DNA of 64,000 nucleotides from Sutcliffiella sp. FSL R7-0096 (GTDB lineage Bacteria; Bacillota; Bacilli; Bacillales; Bacillaceae_I): the NCBI RefSeq assembly GCF_038595065.1, contig NZ_CP152003.1, positions 3,762,001-3,826,000 on the forward strand, given 5' to 3'. Each line of letters begins with the position of its first letter. Positions within the stretch are counted from its first letter, which is position 1. A program made the position numbers and the translations under genes. Below are positions 1 to 9,163 of this stretch, in pieces. The notes under the pieces are model-generated. The model was not told the DNA's origin, searched no databases, and saw only the letters and a list, made by a program, of their open reading frames with translations.

Positions 1-768
<768 letters not shown>

Positions 769-770
769 TT

Positions 771-905
771 AGCTGATGCTCGGAGCAAAAGGCGCAGACT
801 CCAGCGGGAGAGTAGCGACAATGTTGAGACCCCGCAACGAAGTGAGAAGGCTCAAGGTCGCCCCGCGGAAAGCGAAGCCGTTTGCGGAGAGCATCAGCGG
901 TGTTA
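771..905 (-). repeat. Dispersed GC-rich repeat, copy A (inside tyrS leader)
   Basis: One of five related intergenic repeats in the window. Read on the minus strand it shows the shared core order: GGCTTCGCTTTCCGCGGGG, then a GAGCC block, GCGGGGTCTC, CGCTAC.CTCCCGC.GGAGTC and TTGCTCC. Its terminal arms are GCTGATGCTC and GAGCATCAGC, which are exact reverse complements and differ from the GCTGTTGATT arms of copies B and C. It sits between the T-box terminator and the tyrS start codon, so it should be part of the read-through mRNA. It has no coding potential. Confidence 0.8.
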
Positions 906-919
906 AGCAGCACATAAAC

Positions 920-1195
920 AAAAAAACCCATCCCTTCTGTAAAAGAAGGGACGAGTTTATACGCGGTACCACCCTAATTGAAAAGCAGACATAGCCGCTT
1001 TCCCACTCAAAAATGTAACGGTTCTCACCGTCTTCTGCTACTAAGCCAAAGTGCGGCCGTTCCCAAAAGATACTCGAGGAGGTAATTCATCCAAACAGGT
1101 GTACTGATTCTCACCAACCATCAGCTCTCTTTAAGCATGCCTATTTGTACTACTTATTCCTGTCTTAGCGCATTCTATAACTAATCAAAAATTTA
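920..1195 (-). promoter_or_regulatory. T-box riboswitch leader of tyrS with terminator
   Basis: On the minus strand the 14-base T-box core AGGGTGGTACCGCG is complete at 962-975. It is followed by a terminator hairpin (CCCTTCT/AGAAGGG) and a T-run at 920-953. Upstream, the stem I region contains an AGAGAG-type block, then GGTTGGTGAGAATCAG followed by TAC at 1101-1103, a fitting tyrosine specifier. Uncharged tRNA-Tyr should pair with both sites and favour the antiterminator. A possible TTGACA -35 lies at 1229-1234, but its -10 is poor. The leader is separated from the tyrS start by about 200 bases, most of them a dispersed repeat (see 771-905). Confidence 0.93.
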
Positions 1196-1271
1196 TATAA
1201 AGTCTTTTTACCATAAAACTGAGTTTCATGTCAATATAATCTTCAAGAAAATTTTGGTAAGGAATAAAAAG

Positions 1272-1303
1272 TTTGTCGCTATAAAACCTCAATATGCTAT
1301 AAT
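1272..1303 (+). promoter_or_regulatory. Putative SigA promoter with extended -10 for the PBP gene
   Basis: A perfect TATAAT at 1298-1303 is preceded by TGC, giving an extended -10 (TGnTATAAT). A TTGTCG -35-like element at 1273-1278 has an over-long 19-base spacer, so the extended -10 probably compensates. The start codon of the penicillin-binding protein is 30 bases downstream. Confidence 0.55.
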
Positions 1304-1333
1304 TAGTATGATTTGCCGGGGGGTAGATAAATT

Positions 1334-4291
1334 ATGTCAAACTACGACAAGTTCAAAGAAAAATCGCAGACCTTTTTTCGGTTTTTTGTAAATAATAAGA
1401 CGAAAAAAGGAGCCAACATTACATACTTAGTAGTGTGGAATCTAATTCTTGTTTTTCTCGTTATCGGATTGATCGGTGTATCTTTCGCCGGTGGTGCCGG
1501 TGCCGGTTATTTTGCCGCACTGGTAAAGGAGGAGCCTATCCGTTCTTATGAAGATATGAGAACAAACATTTACAACTATGAAGAATCTACAGAAATGTAT
1601 TTTGCAGATGACGTCTATTTGGGAAAATATCGTGCAGATCTACTTCGTGAAGAAGTGTCCCTGGATAACGTTTCAGAGCATTTAATCAACGCGCTTATCT
1701 CCACTGAGGATGAATATTTCTACGAGCATGAAGGGGTCGTGCCCAAAGCGATTGTACGTGCCATTGTTCAAGAAGTGACAAATTCGGCCAACCAAACCGG
1801 TGGTAGCACGTTGACACAGCAATTAATCAAGAACCAAGTATTAACAAACGAAGTCTCCTTTGATCGTAAAGCAAAAGAGATTCTTCTTGCCCTTCGATTA
1901 GAGAACTATTTTTCAAAAGAAGAGATTTTAGAAGCATACCTGAATGTTTCCCCATTCGGAAGGGATTCAAATGGTAGAAACATCGCAGGAGCGCAGACAG
2001 CAGCAGAAGGTATCTTTGGCGTAGATATTGGCGAATTGACTATTCCACAGGCCGCTTTCATCGCTGGCTTGCCGCAAAGTCCTTTTGCCTATACTCCATT
2101 CACTCGGTCTGCAGAGGTAAAAGCGCCGGAAGGACTCGAGCCTGGCCTTGAAAGGATGCGCTATGTTCTACACCGGATGCATACGATGGGACATATCGAT
2201 GACAAGCAATACGAGGAAGCACTGGCATATGATATTACTAAGGATTTAACAGGTCCAACAAACAGTGCCATTGACGAATTCCCATATGTAGCATTTGAAA
2301 TAGAAGAAAGAGCACAGGAAATCATTGCTGAGCAACTAGCATTAAATGATGGATACGAGATTACAGACCTAGAAAATAATGATGAATTGTATAGAGAATA
2401 TAAACTTTTGGCAGACACCGCTTTAAGGCATAAAGGGTATGTCATCAAAACTACCATAGATAAAGATATCTATTCAAAAATGAGGGAGATAACACAAGAA
2501 TTCCCTTATTTCGATGGTACTAAAGTTTACTCTTATGAAGAAGAAAAAGATCCAGATACCGGGGAGTTGGTTGCTAGAAACGCAGAGCAAGTAGGGGCTT
2601 TGCTAATGGACAACAAAACCGGTGCAATCATCAGTTTTGTTGGAGGACGCGATTTCAAGCTGAAGGATTTGAACTTCGCAACGAATACATGGCGTCATAA
2701 CGGTTCCACGATGAAACCATTATTAGGATATGCACCTGCCTATGAGATGGGAACTTTACAGCCTGGTAGCATCCTTGCAGATACACCGTTGACTGTTAAG
2801 CTTCCTGGTCAGGATGCATGGTCTCCTAACAACTGGAACAATCGATTCAATGGATTACAAACGGTTCGGGAATCCGTGGCATTATCTCATAACTTAGCAG
2901 CTATCCGCGGATATATGGAAATCCTGCCGCAACGTCCTATGGATTATCTATTCAAGCAAAACTTCACGAAGCTTACACAAGGCGATGCTGGGAACATATC
3001 AGCTGTACTTGGATCCCCATCAGTCGGAGTAAGTGTAGAAGAGAACACTGCCGGTTATGTAACTTTTGCAAACGGAGGAAATTACGTAGAACCGTATTTA
3101 ATTGAAAGCATCACCACAAAAGATGGCGATGTCATCTATGAGCACAAGGTAGAGCCGGTTGAGATCTATTCTCCACAAACAGCCTACCTGATGATTGATA
3201 CAATGCGCGATACCTTCAAAAGGGGTACTGCCATACCTGCAAGGGATTATCTGCAATTCCGTGCAGATTGGGCTGGTAAAACAGGTACTACTCAAGATAC
3301 TCATGATATCTGGATGATGGGCTCTAATCCTAACATCACTTTCGGACTGTGGATGGGTTATGATGAGCGCCACGTCTTAAGAAGTCTCGGGGATCGGACA
3401 CCTACTAAGAGAAGTCAATTATTGTGGGCACAACTCCTGAACGGAGCCTATGACATCAAACCTGAATTAATCGGTCCTTCCGAACAGTTCCAAATGCCTG
3501 GCGGAATCGTTCGACGAAGCTATTGTAAGTTGTCCGGATTGCTGCCATCCGATCTATGTAGCAAGGCAGGCTTGGTTGGAGAAGATCTATTCAATGCAAA
3601 ATATGCTCCCACCAGAACGGACGACAGCCTGACAACAGGGAAATATGTTCAAATTGGCGATGTGGCGTATGCGCCGTTAAGTTCCACTCCTAGAGAGTTT
3701 GTAAAAGAAGGACCAATGCTGAAACCTGATTTCTTAAAGAAGTTGCAAATCAGCAGTATGGAAGAGCTGGCAAAGTACATGCCAAATAGTTCGATCTTTG
3801 ATGGCTTGACCGTACTATCAAATGATCCACTTCCATCCAACAGTTCAGCACCTGGACAAGTTGGCGGTGTGAGCATTTCCGGTTCCACGTTGAAATGGTC
3901 CGCAAGCTCTCAAAAGGACGTTATCGGATATTACGTATACTATAAAGCTAACAGTTCAAGTTCTGCCAGTAAGATTGCGGCTGTGCAGGCAGGGAAAAAT
4001 CTATCGACAAATGTATCACAAAAATCTGGTTTCTTCTATGTCACTGCCGTTAATGCAAGTGGCAAAGAGTCGGCCCCTTCAAGCTCTGTGAAGCTTGGAG
4101 ATCCAGACAAGAAAGAAGAACCTAAGCCAAAACCAAAACCAAAGCCAGATCCAAAACCACCTTCCAATGGTGGCGGTAATGGCGGCGGCAACGGTGGCGG
4201 CAACAGTGGCGGTGGAAACGGCGGCGGAAGTGGCGACGATAATTCCACAGATCCACCACCAGATGATAGCGGGGATGACGAAGAAGATTGA
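1334..4291 (+). CDS. Class A penicillin-binding protein (transglycosylase/transpeptidase)
   Basis: Bifunctional peptidoglycan synthase anchored in the membrane. A cytoplasmic N-terminus is followed by one membrane helix at about residues 29-60. The GT51 glycosyltransferase domain has catalytic Glu125 in STEDEYFYEHEG and the motif GGSTLTQQLIKN. The transpeptidase domain has SxxK at Ser458-Lys461 (GSTMK), SxN at Ser518-Asn520 and KTGT at 649-652. A fibronectin III-like module (about 835-920) follows, then a Lys-Pro repeat, a Gly/Asn-rich stretch and an acidic end (DDSGDDEED). The 985-residue length fits PBP1A/1B-type enzymes with C-terminal extensions. The start is set by GGGGGGT eight bases upstream. 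B. subtilis has no PBP gene at this position. It is monocistronic and ends at a strong terminator. I do not assign a specific pbp/pon symbol. Confidence 0.93.
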   Translation: MSNYDKFKEKSQTFFRFFVNNKTKKGANITYLVVWNLILVFLVIGLIGVSFAGGAGAGYFAALVKEEPIRSYEDMRTNIYNYEESTEMYFADDVYLGKYRADLLREEVSLDNVSEHLINALISTEDEYFYEHEGVVPKAIVRAIVQEVTNSANQTGGSTLTQQLIKNQVLTNEVSFDRKAKEILLALRLENYFSKEEILEAYLNVSPFGRDSNGRNIAGAQTAAEGIFGVDIGELTIPQAAFIAGLPQSPFAYTPFTRSAEVKAPEGLEPGLERMRYVLHRMHTMGHIDDKQYEEALAYDITKDLTGPTNSAIDEFPYVAFEIEERAQEIIAEQLALNDGYEITDLENNDELYREYKLLADTALRHKGYVIKTTIDKDIYSKMREITQEFPYFDGTKVYSYEEEKDPDTGELVARNAEQVGALLMDNKTGAIISFVGGRDFKLKDLNFATNTWRHNGSTMKPLLGYAPAYEMGTLQPGSILADTPLTVKLPGQDAWSPNNWNNRFNGLQTVRESVALSHNLAAIRGYMEILPQRPMDYLFKQNFTKLTQGDAGNISAVLGSPSVGVSVEENTAGYVTFANGGNYVEPYLIESITTKDGDVIYEHKVEPVEIYSPQTAYLMIDTMRDTFKRGTAIPARDYLQFRADWAGKTGTTQDTHDIWMMGSNPNITFGLWMGYDERHVLRSLGDRTPTKRSQLLWAQLLNGAYDIKPELIGPSEQFQMPGGIVRRSYCKLSGLLPSDLCSKAGLVGEDLFNAKYAPTRTDDSLTTGKYVQIGDVAYAPLSSTPREFVKEGPMLKPDFLKKLQISSMEELAKYMPNSSIFDGLTVLSNDPLPSNSSAPGQVGGVSISGSTLKWSASSQKDVIGYYVYYKANSSSSASKIAAVQAGKNLSTNVSQKSGFFYVTAVNASGKESAPSSSVKLGDPDKKEEPKPKPKPKPDPKPPSNGGGNGGGNGGGNSGGGNGGGSGDDNSTDPPPDDSGDDEED

Positions 4292-4314
4292 TTTTTCCTT
4301 CAAGGAATCTAAAG

Positions 4315-4350
4315 AAGGCACTTGATCCAGAGGATCAAGTGCCTTTTTAA
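4315..4350. terminator. Bidirectional terminator between PBP and MFS genes
   Basis: A perfect 14-bp stem (AAGGCACTTGATCC / GGATCAAGTGCCTT) with a 3-base loop. It is followed by T5 on the plus strand and preceded by A-rich sequence for the opposite direction. It serves the two convergent genes. Confidence 0.9.
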
Positions 4351-5574
4351 TTACATCAACGCCGCTTCCTGCTTCTTCTTACTACTCCATATGCTTGCCA
4401 CAATAAGGACTACAAGAGATGTGGTGATGAGTGTTCCATGAAGGAACCAAACCATCTGAGGCATTGTGAATCCTTTCAATAATAGTGGCGCAATGACAAA
4501 TCCCAGTGCAAATCCTAACGATTTCAACAGCATTCCCACTGCGAAAACACGGCCCCTAATGTGATTTTCCGATTTTTGCAGGATACTGGCATGTAACGTG
4601 GTAAAACACGCATCAAATACCCCTGTTAAAAACGCGAAAAATAAAATGACGCTGACAACTGTATTAGATAAGAAAATTATGAAGCCGAGCGACATGAACA
4701 TAGCCGATAAAAAAAATACGGAATAAATCTTATCGCTCCTGATAATTTTTAATTTTGGAATGGTGTAAGTTGCAAGAACAGAACCTATCCCCCAGACACC
4801 CCAAATCATGCCGTAATAAAAGCTTTGACGCTCCCCATTAATCTGTTCTGCCAATAGGGGAATCCCCAGATTATGCGAACTACCTGCAAAAGCACCGACA
4901 AGAAAAACGATGTTGATCATAAGAAGCATCGGTGCAATCTTTAAATATTTATAAACTTCCTTCGTATCCCTGATAATAGACAATAGACTATTTTTAAATC
5001 CTGTGACAAGCTCCTTGCTCGCCTTGGTTTCTGTTGTGTTCCATTTCATCCGCCACAGTACAACCCCCGATAAAAGATAGGTCCCTGCATCAATCATCAA
5101 AGTGTATTTATATCCTAACACTTCCGTAATAATCCCGGCGCCAATAAAGCCTGTAACAAGGCTAATCGATGTCAATCTGGCAATAAGGGAATTGGTTTCA
5201 ATGATTTTGTCCTGGCCGAATATTTGCGGAACCTCTGCACTGAAACTGACCATAAAAAAGCTATTGATAAAACCGATCATAGCAGATACCACGAGGATCA
5301 TAACCGGATCCGGAAAAGGTATCAACAGGAGAATCAATCCCGCCCTCAAGATATCTGTCACAAGCATGATGGTCTTCCTGTTCCATTTATCTGCCGCAAT
5401 TCCACTTACGAGGCTTGCCAGTACCCCACCGATTGTCCTGGCTGCCATCGTTGCAGCCAACCAGACAGGGCTTCCTGTTGCTGCATAAACGACTACATTC
5501 AATACTATCAAATCCATAAAAGAGCCGAAGTCTGATAATGCTTTTGTGTATAAAAATAATCTATGTTTTCCCAT
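4351..5574 (-). CDS. MFS transporter (12-TM efflux-type)
   Basis: A 407-residue major facilitator protein with about twelve hydrophobic segments. It begins MGKHRLFLYTKALSDFGSFM and has the loop 2-3 signature region GIAADKWNRKTIMLVTDILR between TM2 and TM3. It resembles the MFS_3/EntS-like group, whose members export siderophores, macrolides or other small molecules. The substrate cannot be read from the sequence. It stands alone: it converges with the PBP gene and is separated from acsA by a 317-bp intergenic region with a 21-bp-period array. It is not part of the conserved gene order in this neighbourhood, so it may be a lineage-specific addition. Confidence 0.85.
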   Translation of the reverse strand: MGKHRLFLYTKALSDFGSFMDLIVLNVVVYAATGSPVWLAATMAARTIGGVLASLVSGIAADKWNRKTIMLVTDILRAGLILLLIPFPDPVMILVVSAMIGFINSFFMVSFSAEVPQIFGQDKIIETNSLIARLTSISLVTGFIGAGIITEVLGYKYTLMIDAGTYLLSGVVLWRMKWNTTETKASKELVTGFKNSLLSIIRDTKEVYKYLKIAPMLLMINIVFLVGAFAGSSHNLGIPLLAEQINGERQSFYYGMIWGVWGIGSVLATYTIPKLKIIRSDKIYSVFFLSAMFMSLGFIIFLSNTVVSVILFFAFLTGVFDACFTTLHASILQKSENHIRGRVFAVGMLLKSLGFALGFVIAPLLLKGFTMPQMVWFLHGTLITTSLVVLIVASIWSSKKKQEAALM

Positions 5575-5670
5575 TGCGGCTTCCCCTATTCTCTATGTTC
5601 TGTATCTATAGTACTCTTGTTGGAGTTTATTTCGCAATACGAAATTTCGAAAAGTCGAATATTTTTTTTG

Positions 5671-5796
5671 TTCTACCATTAAGGAGGAATGTTCTACACT
5701 TTAGTGGATAGTTTCTACCACTTTCATGTGACCTTCTACCTTTTAGAGAAAACCTTCTACAACTATTAAGTCACCTTCTACCTTTCAACAAAATTC
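5671..5796. repeat. Array of six degenerate units with exact 21-bp period (TTCTAC motif)
   Basis: The hexamer TTCTAC starts at 5671, 5692, 5713, 5734, 5755 and 5776, exactly 21 bases apart each time. The next base is C or A. The remaining bases of each unit are poorly conserved, though units 3-5 end in ACC. All frames contain stops, so this is not a coding heptad repeat. The array fills most of the gap between the MFS gene start (5574) and the acsA terminator. Nothing else is apparent in this 317-base gap. Function unknown; 21 bp is two helical turns. Confidence 0.75.
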
Positions 5797-5834
5797 GACA
5801 CATTGCATCTCACCGCATATTCAAAAAATCAAAT

Positions 5835-5876
5835 TAAAAAAACAACAACCCACCGCAAAGCGGCAGGTTGTTTACA
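5835..5876 (-). terminator. Rho-independent terminator of acsA
   Basis: On the minus strand, ACAACCTGCCGC and GCGGTGGGTTGT pair around a TTT loop and are followed by a run of seven T after GT. It lies 16 bases past the acsA stop. Confidence 0.88.
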
Positions 5877-5891
5877 TCAAAACTCGTCTTA

Positions 5892-7610
5892 TTAATCTTC
5901 CATCGTAGACAAATCACCAGTCGGTAAATCCAGCTCCCACGCTTTTAACACACGACGCATGATCTTACCGCTTCGCGTCTTCGGAAGCTTATCACGGAAT
6001 TCAATTTCACGTGGCGCCGCATGTGCAGCGAGGCCTCGTTTAACAAATTGGCGAATCTCCTCTTTCAGCTCATCACTTGCTGTGTGGCCGTCACGGAGGG
6101 CAACGAACGCCTTGATGATCTCTCCTCGTACTGGATCAGGTTTACCGATGACACCAGCTTCTGCTACTGCAGGGTGCTCGACAAGCTTGCTTTCCACTTC
6201 AAATGGTCCAACACGCTCACCAGATGTCATGATAACATCATCGATACGGCCTTGGAACCAGAAGTAGCCTTCTTCATCCATATAAGCGGAGTCGCCGGAT
6301 ACATACCAGTCACCAGGCATGAAATAAGACTCATATTTTTCTTTATTGTTCCAGATGGTGTGCATCATGGACGGCCAGCCCTTTTTAATGGCAAGGTTAC
6401 CCATGCGGTATGGAGGCAATTCATTTCCTTGATCATCTACAATTGCTGCTTCTACACCCGGAATCGGTTTACCCATGGAACCTGGCTTTATCTCCAAGGA
6501 CGGATAGTTGCATATGAGTTGTGCACCTGTTTCTGTCATCCACCATGTATCATGGACGCGCAAATTGAACACCTTCACACCCCAACGGATAACTTCAGGA
6601 TTCAGTGGCTCCCCGACACTCAGGATATGACGAAGCGAGGAAAGATCATACTTCTTCACCACTTCGTCCCCTGCTCCCATCAGCATGCGGAATGCTGTTG
6701 GCGCGCTATACCATACTGATACGCCATAATCCGAGATTGTTTCGTACCATGCTTCCGGTCTGAAACGGCCACCCACAATGACATTGGAAGCCCCTACTAG
6801 CCAAGGGCCGAAGATTCCATAAGCAGTCCCTGTCACCCATCCTGGATCTGCAGTACACCAGTACACATCCTCTTCCTTCAGATCAAGTACCCATTTCGCC
6901 GTCTGATAGTGCTGCACCATCGCATTATGCACATGCAGCACTCCTTTTGGTTTACCTGTGGATCCACTTGTATAATGGAGGACTAATCCATCAGTCTTTT
7001 CTACCCATTCCACTTGAAGCTTTTTGCTCGCCTCTTTCATACGGGAAAGGAAGTCCACACAAGGACCTTCCTCTTTCACATCTTCCCCGACAAGCACCAC
7101 ATGCTTCAATGCGGGAAGATCATCAAGAGGAATTCTTTTTAGAAGTTCAGGTGTCGTTACGATCACTTTTGCTTCACTATCTTCCAAGCGATCTTTTACA
7201 GCGCCTTCCATGAACGCTTCAAATAGTGGCCCGACAATTGCACCAAGCTTAATGGCCCCTAGAACGGCAAAATATAATTCCGGTGAGCGCGGCATAAAGA
7301 TGAAGACACGGTCTCCCTTTTCCACATCACACGTCTGTTTTAAAATGTTTCCCGCCTTGTTGGACATCTCTTTCATTTCCTTGAACGTGTACTTTTCATC
7401 ACGTTCTGGATCACGATAATACAATGCCACTTTATTTTTTCGTGCAGATTCTGCATGGCGGTCGATTGCTTCATATGCCACATTGACTCTTCCTGTTTCG
7501 GCAAAGCTGAAGTTCTTTTCCACCTCTGACCAATCAAAGCTACGATAGGTTTGTTCATAGTCTTCTAGATTGTAGTTCCCCTTCGTTACTGGTAACGCTT
7601 CCACTTTCAT
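5892..7610 (-). CDS. acsA: Acetyl-CoA synthetase
   Basis: AMP-forming acetyl-CoA synthetase that activates acetate to acetyl-CoA through acetyl-AMP. The 572-residue protein has the adenylate-forming P-loop TSGSTGKPKG near residue 214, HDTWWMTETG in the middle, YVSGDSAYMDEEGYFWFQGR in the hinge region, and the C-terminal catalytic lysine in KTRSGKIMRR near residue 548. That lysine is the known target of AcuA acetylation in Bacillus. An upstream in-frame TTG at 7616 is rejected because AGGGGTG sits 7 bases before the ATG at 7610 and 572 residues equals the B. subtilis length. It is divergent from acuABC, with a cre-like site between them. Confidence 0.97.
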   Translation of the reverse strand: MKVEALPVTKGNYNLEDYEQTYRSFDWSEVEKNFSFAETGRVNVAYEAIDRHAESARKNKVALYYRDPERDEKYTFKEMKEMSNKAGNILKQTCDVEKGDRVFIFMPRSPELYFAVLGAIKLGAIVGPLFEAFMEGAVKDRLEDSEAKVIVTTPELLKRIPLDDLPALKHVVLVGEDVKEEGPCVDFLSRMKEASKKLQVEWVEKTDGLVLHYTSGSTGKPKGVLHVHNAMVQHYQTAKWVLDLKEEDVYWCTADPGWVTGTAYGIFGPWLVGASNVIVGGRFRPEAWYETISDYGVSVWYSAPTAFRMLMGAGDEVVKKYDLSSLRHILSVGEPLNPEVIRWGVKVFNLRVHDTWWMTETGAQLICNYPSLEIKPGSMGKPIPGVEAAIVDDQGNELPPYRMGNLAIKKGWPSMMHTIWNNKEKYESYFMPGDWYVSGDSAYMDEEGYFWFQGRIDDVIMTSGERVGPFEVESKLVEHPAVAEAGVIGKPDPVRGEIIKAFVALRDGHTASDELKEEIRQFVKRGLAAHAAPREIEFRDKLPKTRSGKIMRRVLKAWELDLPTGDLSTMED

Positions 7611-7644
7611 CCACAAACACCCCTTATGTATAATCTACAATTCT

Positions 7645-7673
7645 ATTATAGTACAGATGGAGTTTTTTCTCAA
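7645..7673 (-). promoter_or_regulatory. SigA promoter of acsA
   Basis: Read on the minus strand: TTGAGA (7668-7673), a 17-base spacer, then a perfect TATAAT (7645-7650). It lies about 35 bases upstream of the acsA ATG. Confidence 0.82.
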
Positions 7674-7740
7674 TTTTTTAAAAATTGATATTATTACATG
7701 AATAATTTCGTATTTTCTAGTAGACTGGAGGTAGAGCGTG

Positions 7741-7756
7741 ATGAAAGCGTTTTAAT
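7741..7756. promoter_or_regulatory. Catabolite-responsive element (cre-like) in the acsA-acuA intergenic region
   Basis: TGAAAGCGTTTTAA at 7742-7755 matches the cre consensus TGWAANCGNTNWCA except for one position (A instead of C at position 13). CcpA repression of both acsA and acuABC is established in B. subtilis, and ccpA itself lies in this window. A possible acuA -35 (TTGTGT, 7761) follows directly, so CcpA binding here could block acuA transcription. The acuA -10 is not convincing. Confidence 0.65.
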
Positions 7757-7840
7757 TATCTTGTGTTTTTTCTGTAAAATGAGAAAATATAGCTAGAGAT
7801 TCACTATTATTCTTGTAGGTAAAAGTAGGTGGGAATTTAG

Positions 7841-8473
7841 ATGGAACATAGAAAAACGTATAATGCCAAAGAAATCAAGACAAGAAACAGCCGTTTGATC
7901 ATAGAGGGGCCAGTCACTCCCGAGAAGCTGGCAAGCTATGAGTTTCATAAAGATCTTGTTGCATTTAGACCTCCTGAGCAGCAACGTAAAGCCTTGATTG
8001 AAATTGCAGGGCTACCAGAAGGCAGAATCATCATTGCAAGAACACAAGATACCATTGTTGGATATGTGACCTATTTGTATCCGGATCCAATGGAGAGGTG
8101 GTCCGAAGGCAAGATGGAGAACCTCATTGAGCTTGGTGCCATTGAAGTGGTACCGGAAGTGCGTGGTAGCTCCGTTGGGAAATCCTTGTTACAGGTCTCG
8201 ATGATGGATGAAATGATGGAAAACTATATTGTGATAACTACTGAATATTACTGGCATTGGGATTTAAAAGGTACTGGCCTGAATGTCTGGGAATATCGAA
8301 AAATAATGGAGAAGATGATGAATGCAGGTGGATTGGAGTATTATGCAACGGATGACCCAGAGATCAGCTCACATCCAGCCAATTGCTTGATGGCACGTAT
8401 CGGTAAAAATATCGATCAGGAGTCTGTTCAGAAATTCGATCAACTTCGCTTTCACAACCGCTTTATGTACTAG
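7841..8473 (+). CDS. acuA: Acetyltransferase AcuA (GNAT), regulator of AcsA
   Basis: GNAT-fold protein acetyltransferase that inactivates acetyl-CoA synthetase by acetylating its active-site lysine, using acetyl-CoA. The 210-residue length matches the family. The acetyl-CoA-binding region is visible as the β4 strand IELGAIEVVPEVRGSSVGKSLL (about residues 96-117). An AGGTGGG ribosome binding site lies 7-8 bases before the ATG. It is first in acuA-acuB-acuC, in the same order as B. subtilis. The gene is divergent from its target acsA. Confidence 0.95.
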   Translation: MEHRKTYNAKEIKTRNSRLIIEGPVTPEKLASYEFHKDLVAFRPPEQQRKALIEIAGLPEGRIIIARTQDTIVGYVTYLYPDPMERWSEGKMENLIELGAIEVVPEVRGSSVGKSLLQVSMMDEMMENYIVITTEYYWHWDLKGTGLNVWEYRKIMEKMMNAGGLEYYATDDPEISSHPANCLMARIGKNIDQESVQKFDQLRFHNRFMY

Positions 8474-8518
8474 CATATGATGTCTTAATCGGAACTTGTT
8501 TGACAAGGAGGAAAGACC

Positions 8519-9163
8519 ATGATTGTAGAAAGAATTATGAAGAAGGATGTATTTACACTGCTCCCGACGGATACAGTTGAACGCGCACTTCTTCTAATGG
8601 AAGAAAAAAGCATCCGCCACATTCCGATTGTAAATGCGAATCATCAATTGGTCGGCATCATTTCAGATAGGGATGTAAGAAATGGGTTGCAGGCTGCCTT
8701 ATATGGAAACAGCACCCAAGAAGATTTACAGCAGCCTCTTTCAAAAGTGATGAAGACCAACTTGTTGACCGGCCATCCTCTTGACTTTGTAGAGGAAGTG
8801 GCAGCAACATTTTATGAATATAAGATTGGCTGCCTTCCAATCGTCCAGAATTCTAAACTGGTTGGAATTGTCACTGAAACAGATCTTTTGTATACATTTG
8901 TACAATTGACAGGGGCTAATCAACCAGCTTCTCAATTTGAAGTGAAGGTGGAGAATATCGCTGGAAAATTGGCCGAAGTGACCTCCATTTTAAGCAAAAG
9001 GAAATTAAATATTCTAAGTGTGCTTGTCTACCCTCATCAGGATGAGCAGTCTAAAATACTCGTCTTCCGCGTACAGACGATGAACCCTACAGGAGTCATC
9101 CATGACTTACAGGAGGAAGGCTATGAAGTACTTTGGCCGAACTTACCGGGTGTTACTTCATGA
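8519..9163 (+). CDS. acuB: AcuB, CBS-pair and ACT domain protein
   Basis: A 214-residue cytoplasmic protein with two CBS motifs (about residues 1-60 and 75-130, with IPIVNANHQLVGIISDRD and LPIVQNSKLVGIVTETDL) and a C-terminal ACT-like domain (about 137-205). CBS and ACT modules bind adenine nucleotides or amino acids, so a ligand-sensing role in acetate/acetoin metabolism is likely, but the molecular activity is not established. AAGGAGG lies just before the ATG. The stop overlaps the acuC start (ATGA), which indicates translational coupling. Confidence 0.94.
   Translation: MIVERIMKKDVFTLLPTDTVERALLLMEEKSIRHIPIVNANHQLVGIISDRDVRNGLQAALYGNSTQEDLQQPLSKVMKTNLLTGHPLDFVEEVAATFYEYKIGCLPIVQNSKLVGIVTETDLLYTFVQLTGANQPASQFEVKVENIAGKLAEVTSILSKRKLNILSVLVYPHQDEQSKILVFRVQTMNPTGVIHDLQEEGYEVLWPNLPGVTS

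Noticed and set aside
4036-4325. Proline- and tryptophan-rich frames at the end of the PBP gene
   Set aside because: They are artefacts of the Gly/Asn/Pro repeat coding sequence read in other frames.
6021-6719. 232-codon plus-strand frame inside acsA
   Set aside because: It lies fully antisense to the very well conserved acetyl-CoA synthetase and has no recognisable domain or ribosome binding site.
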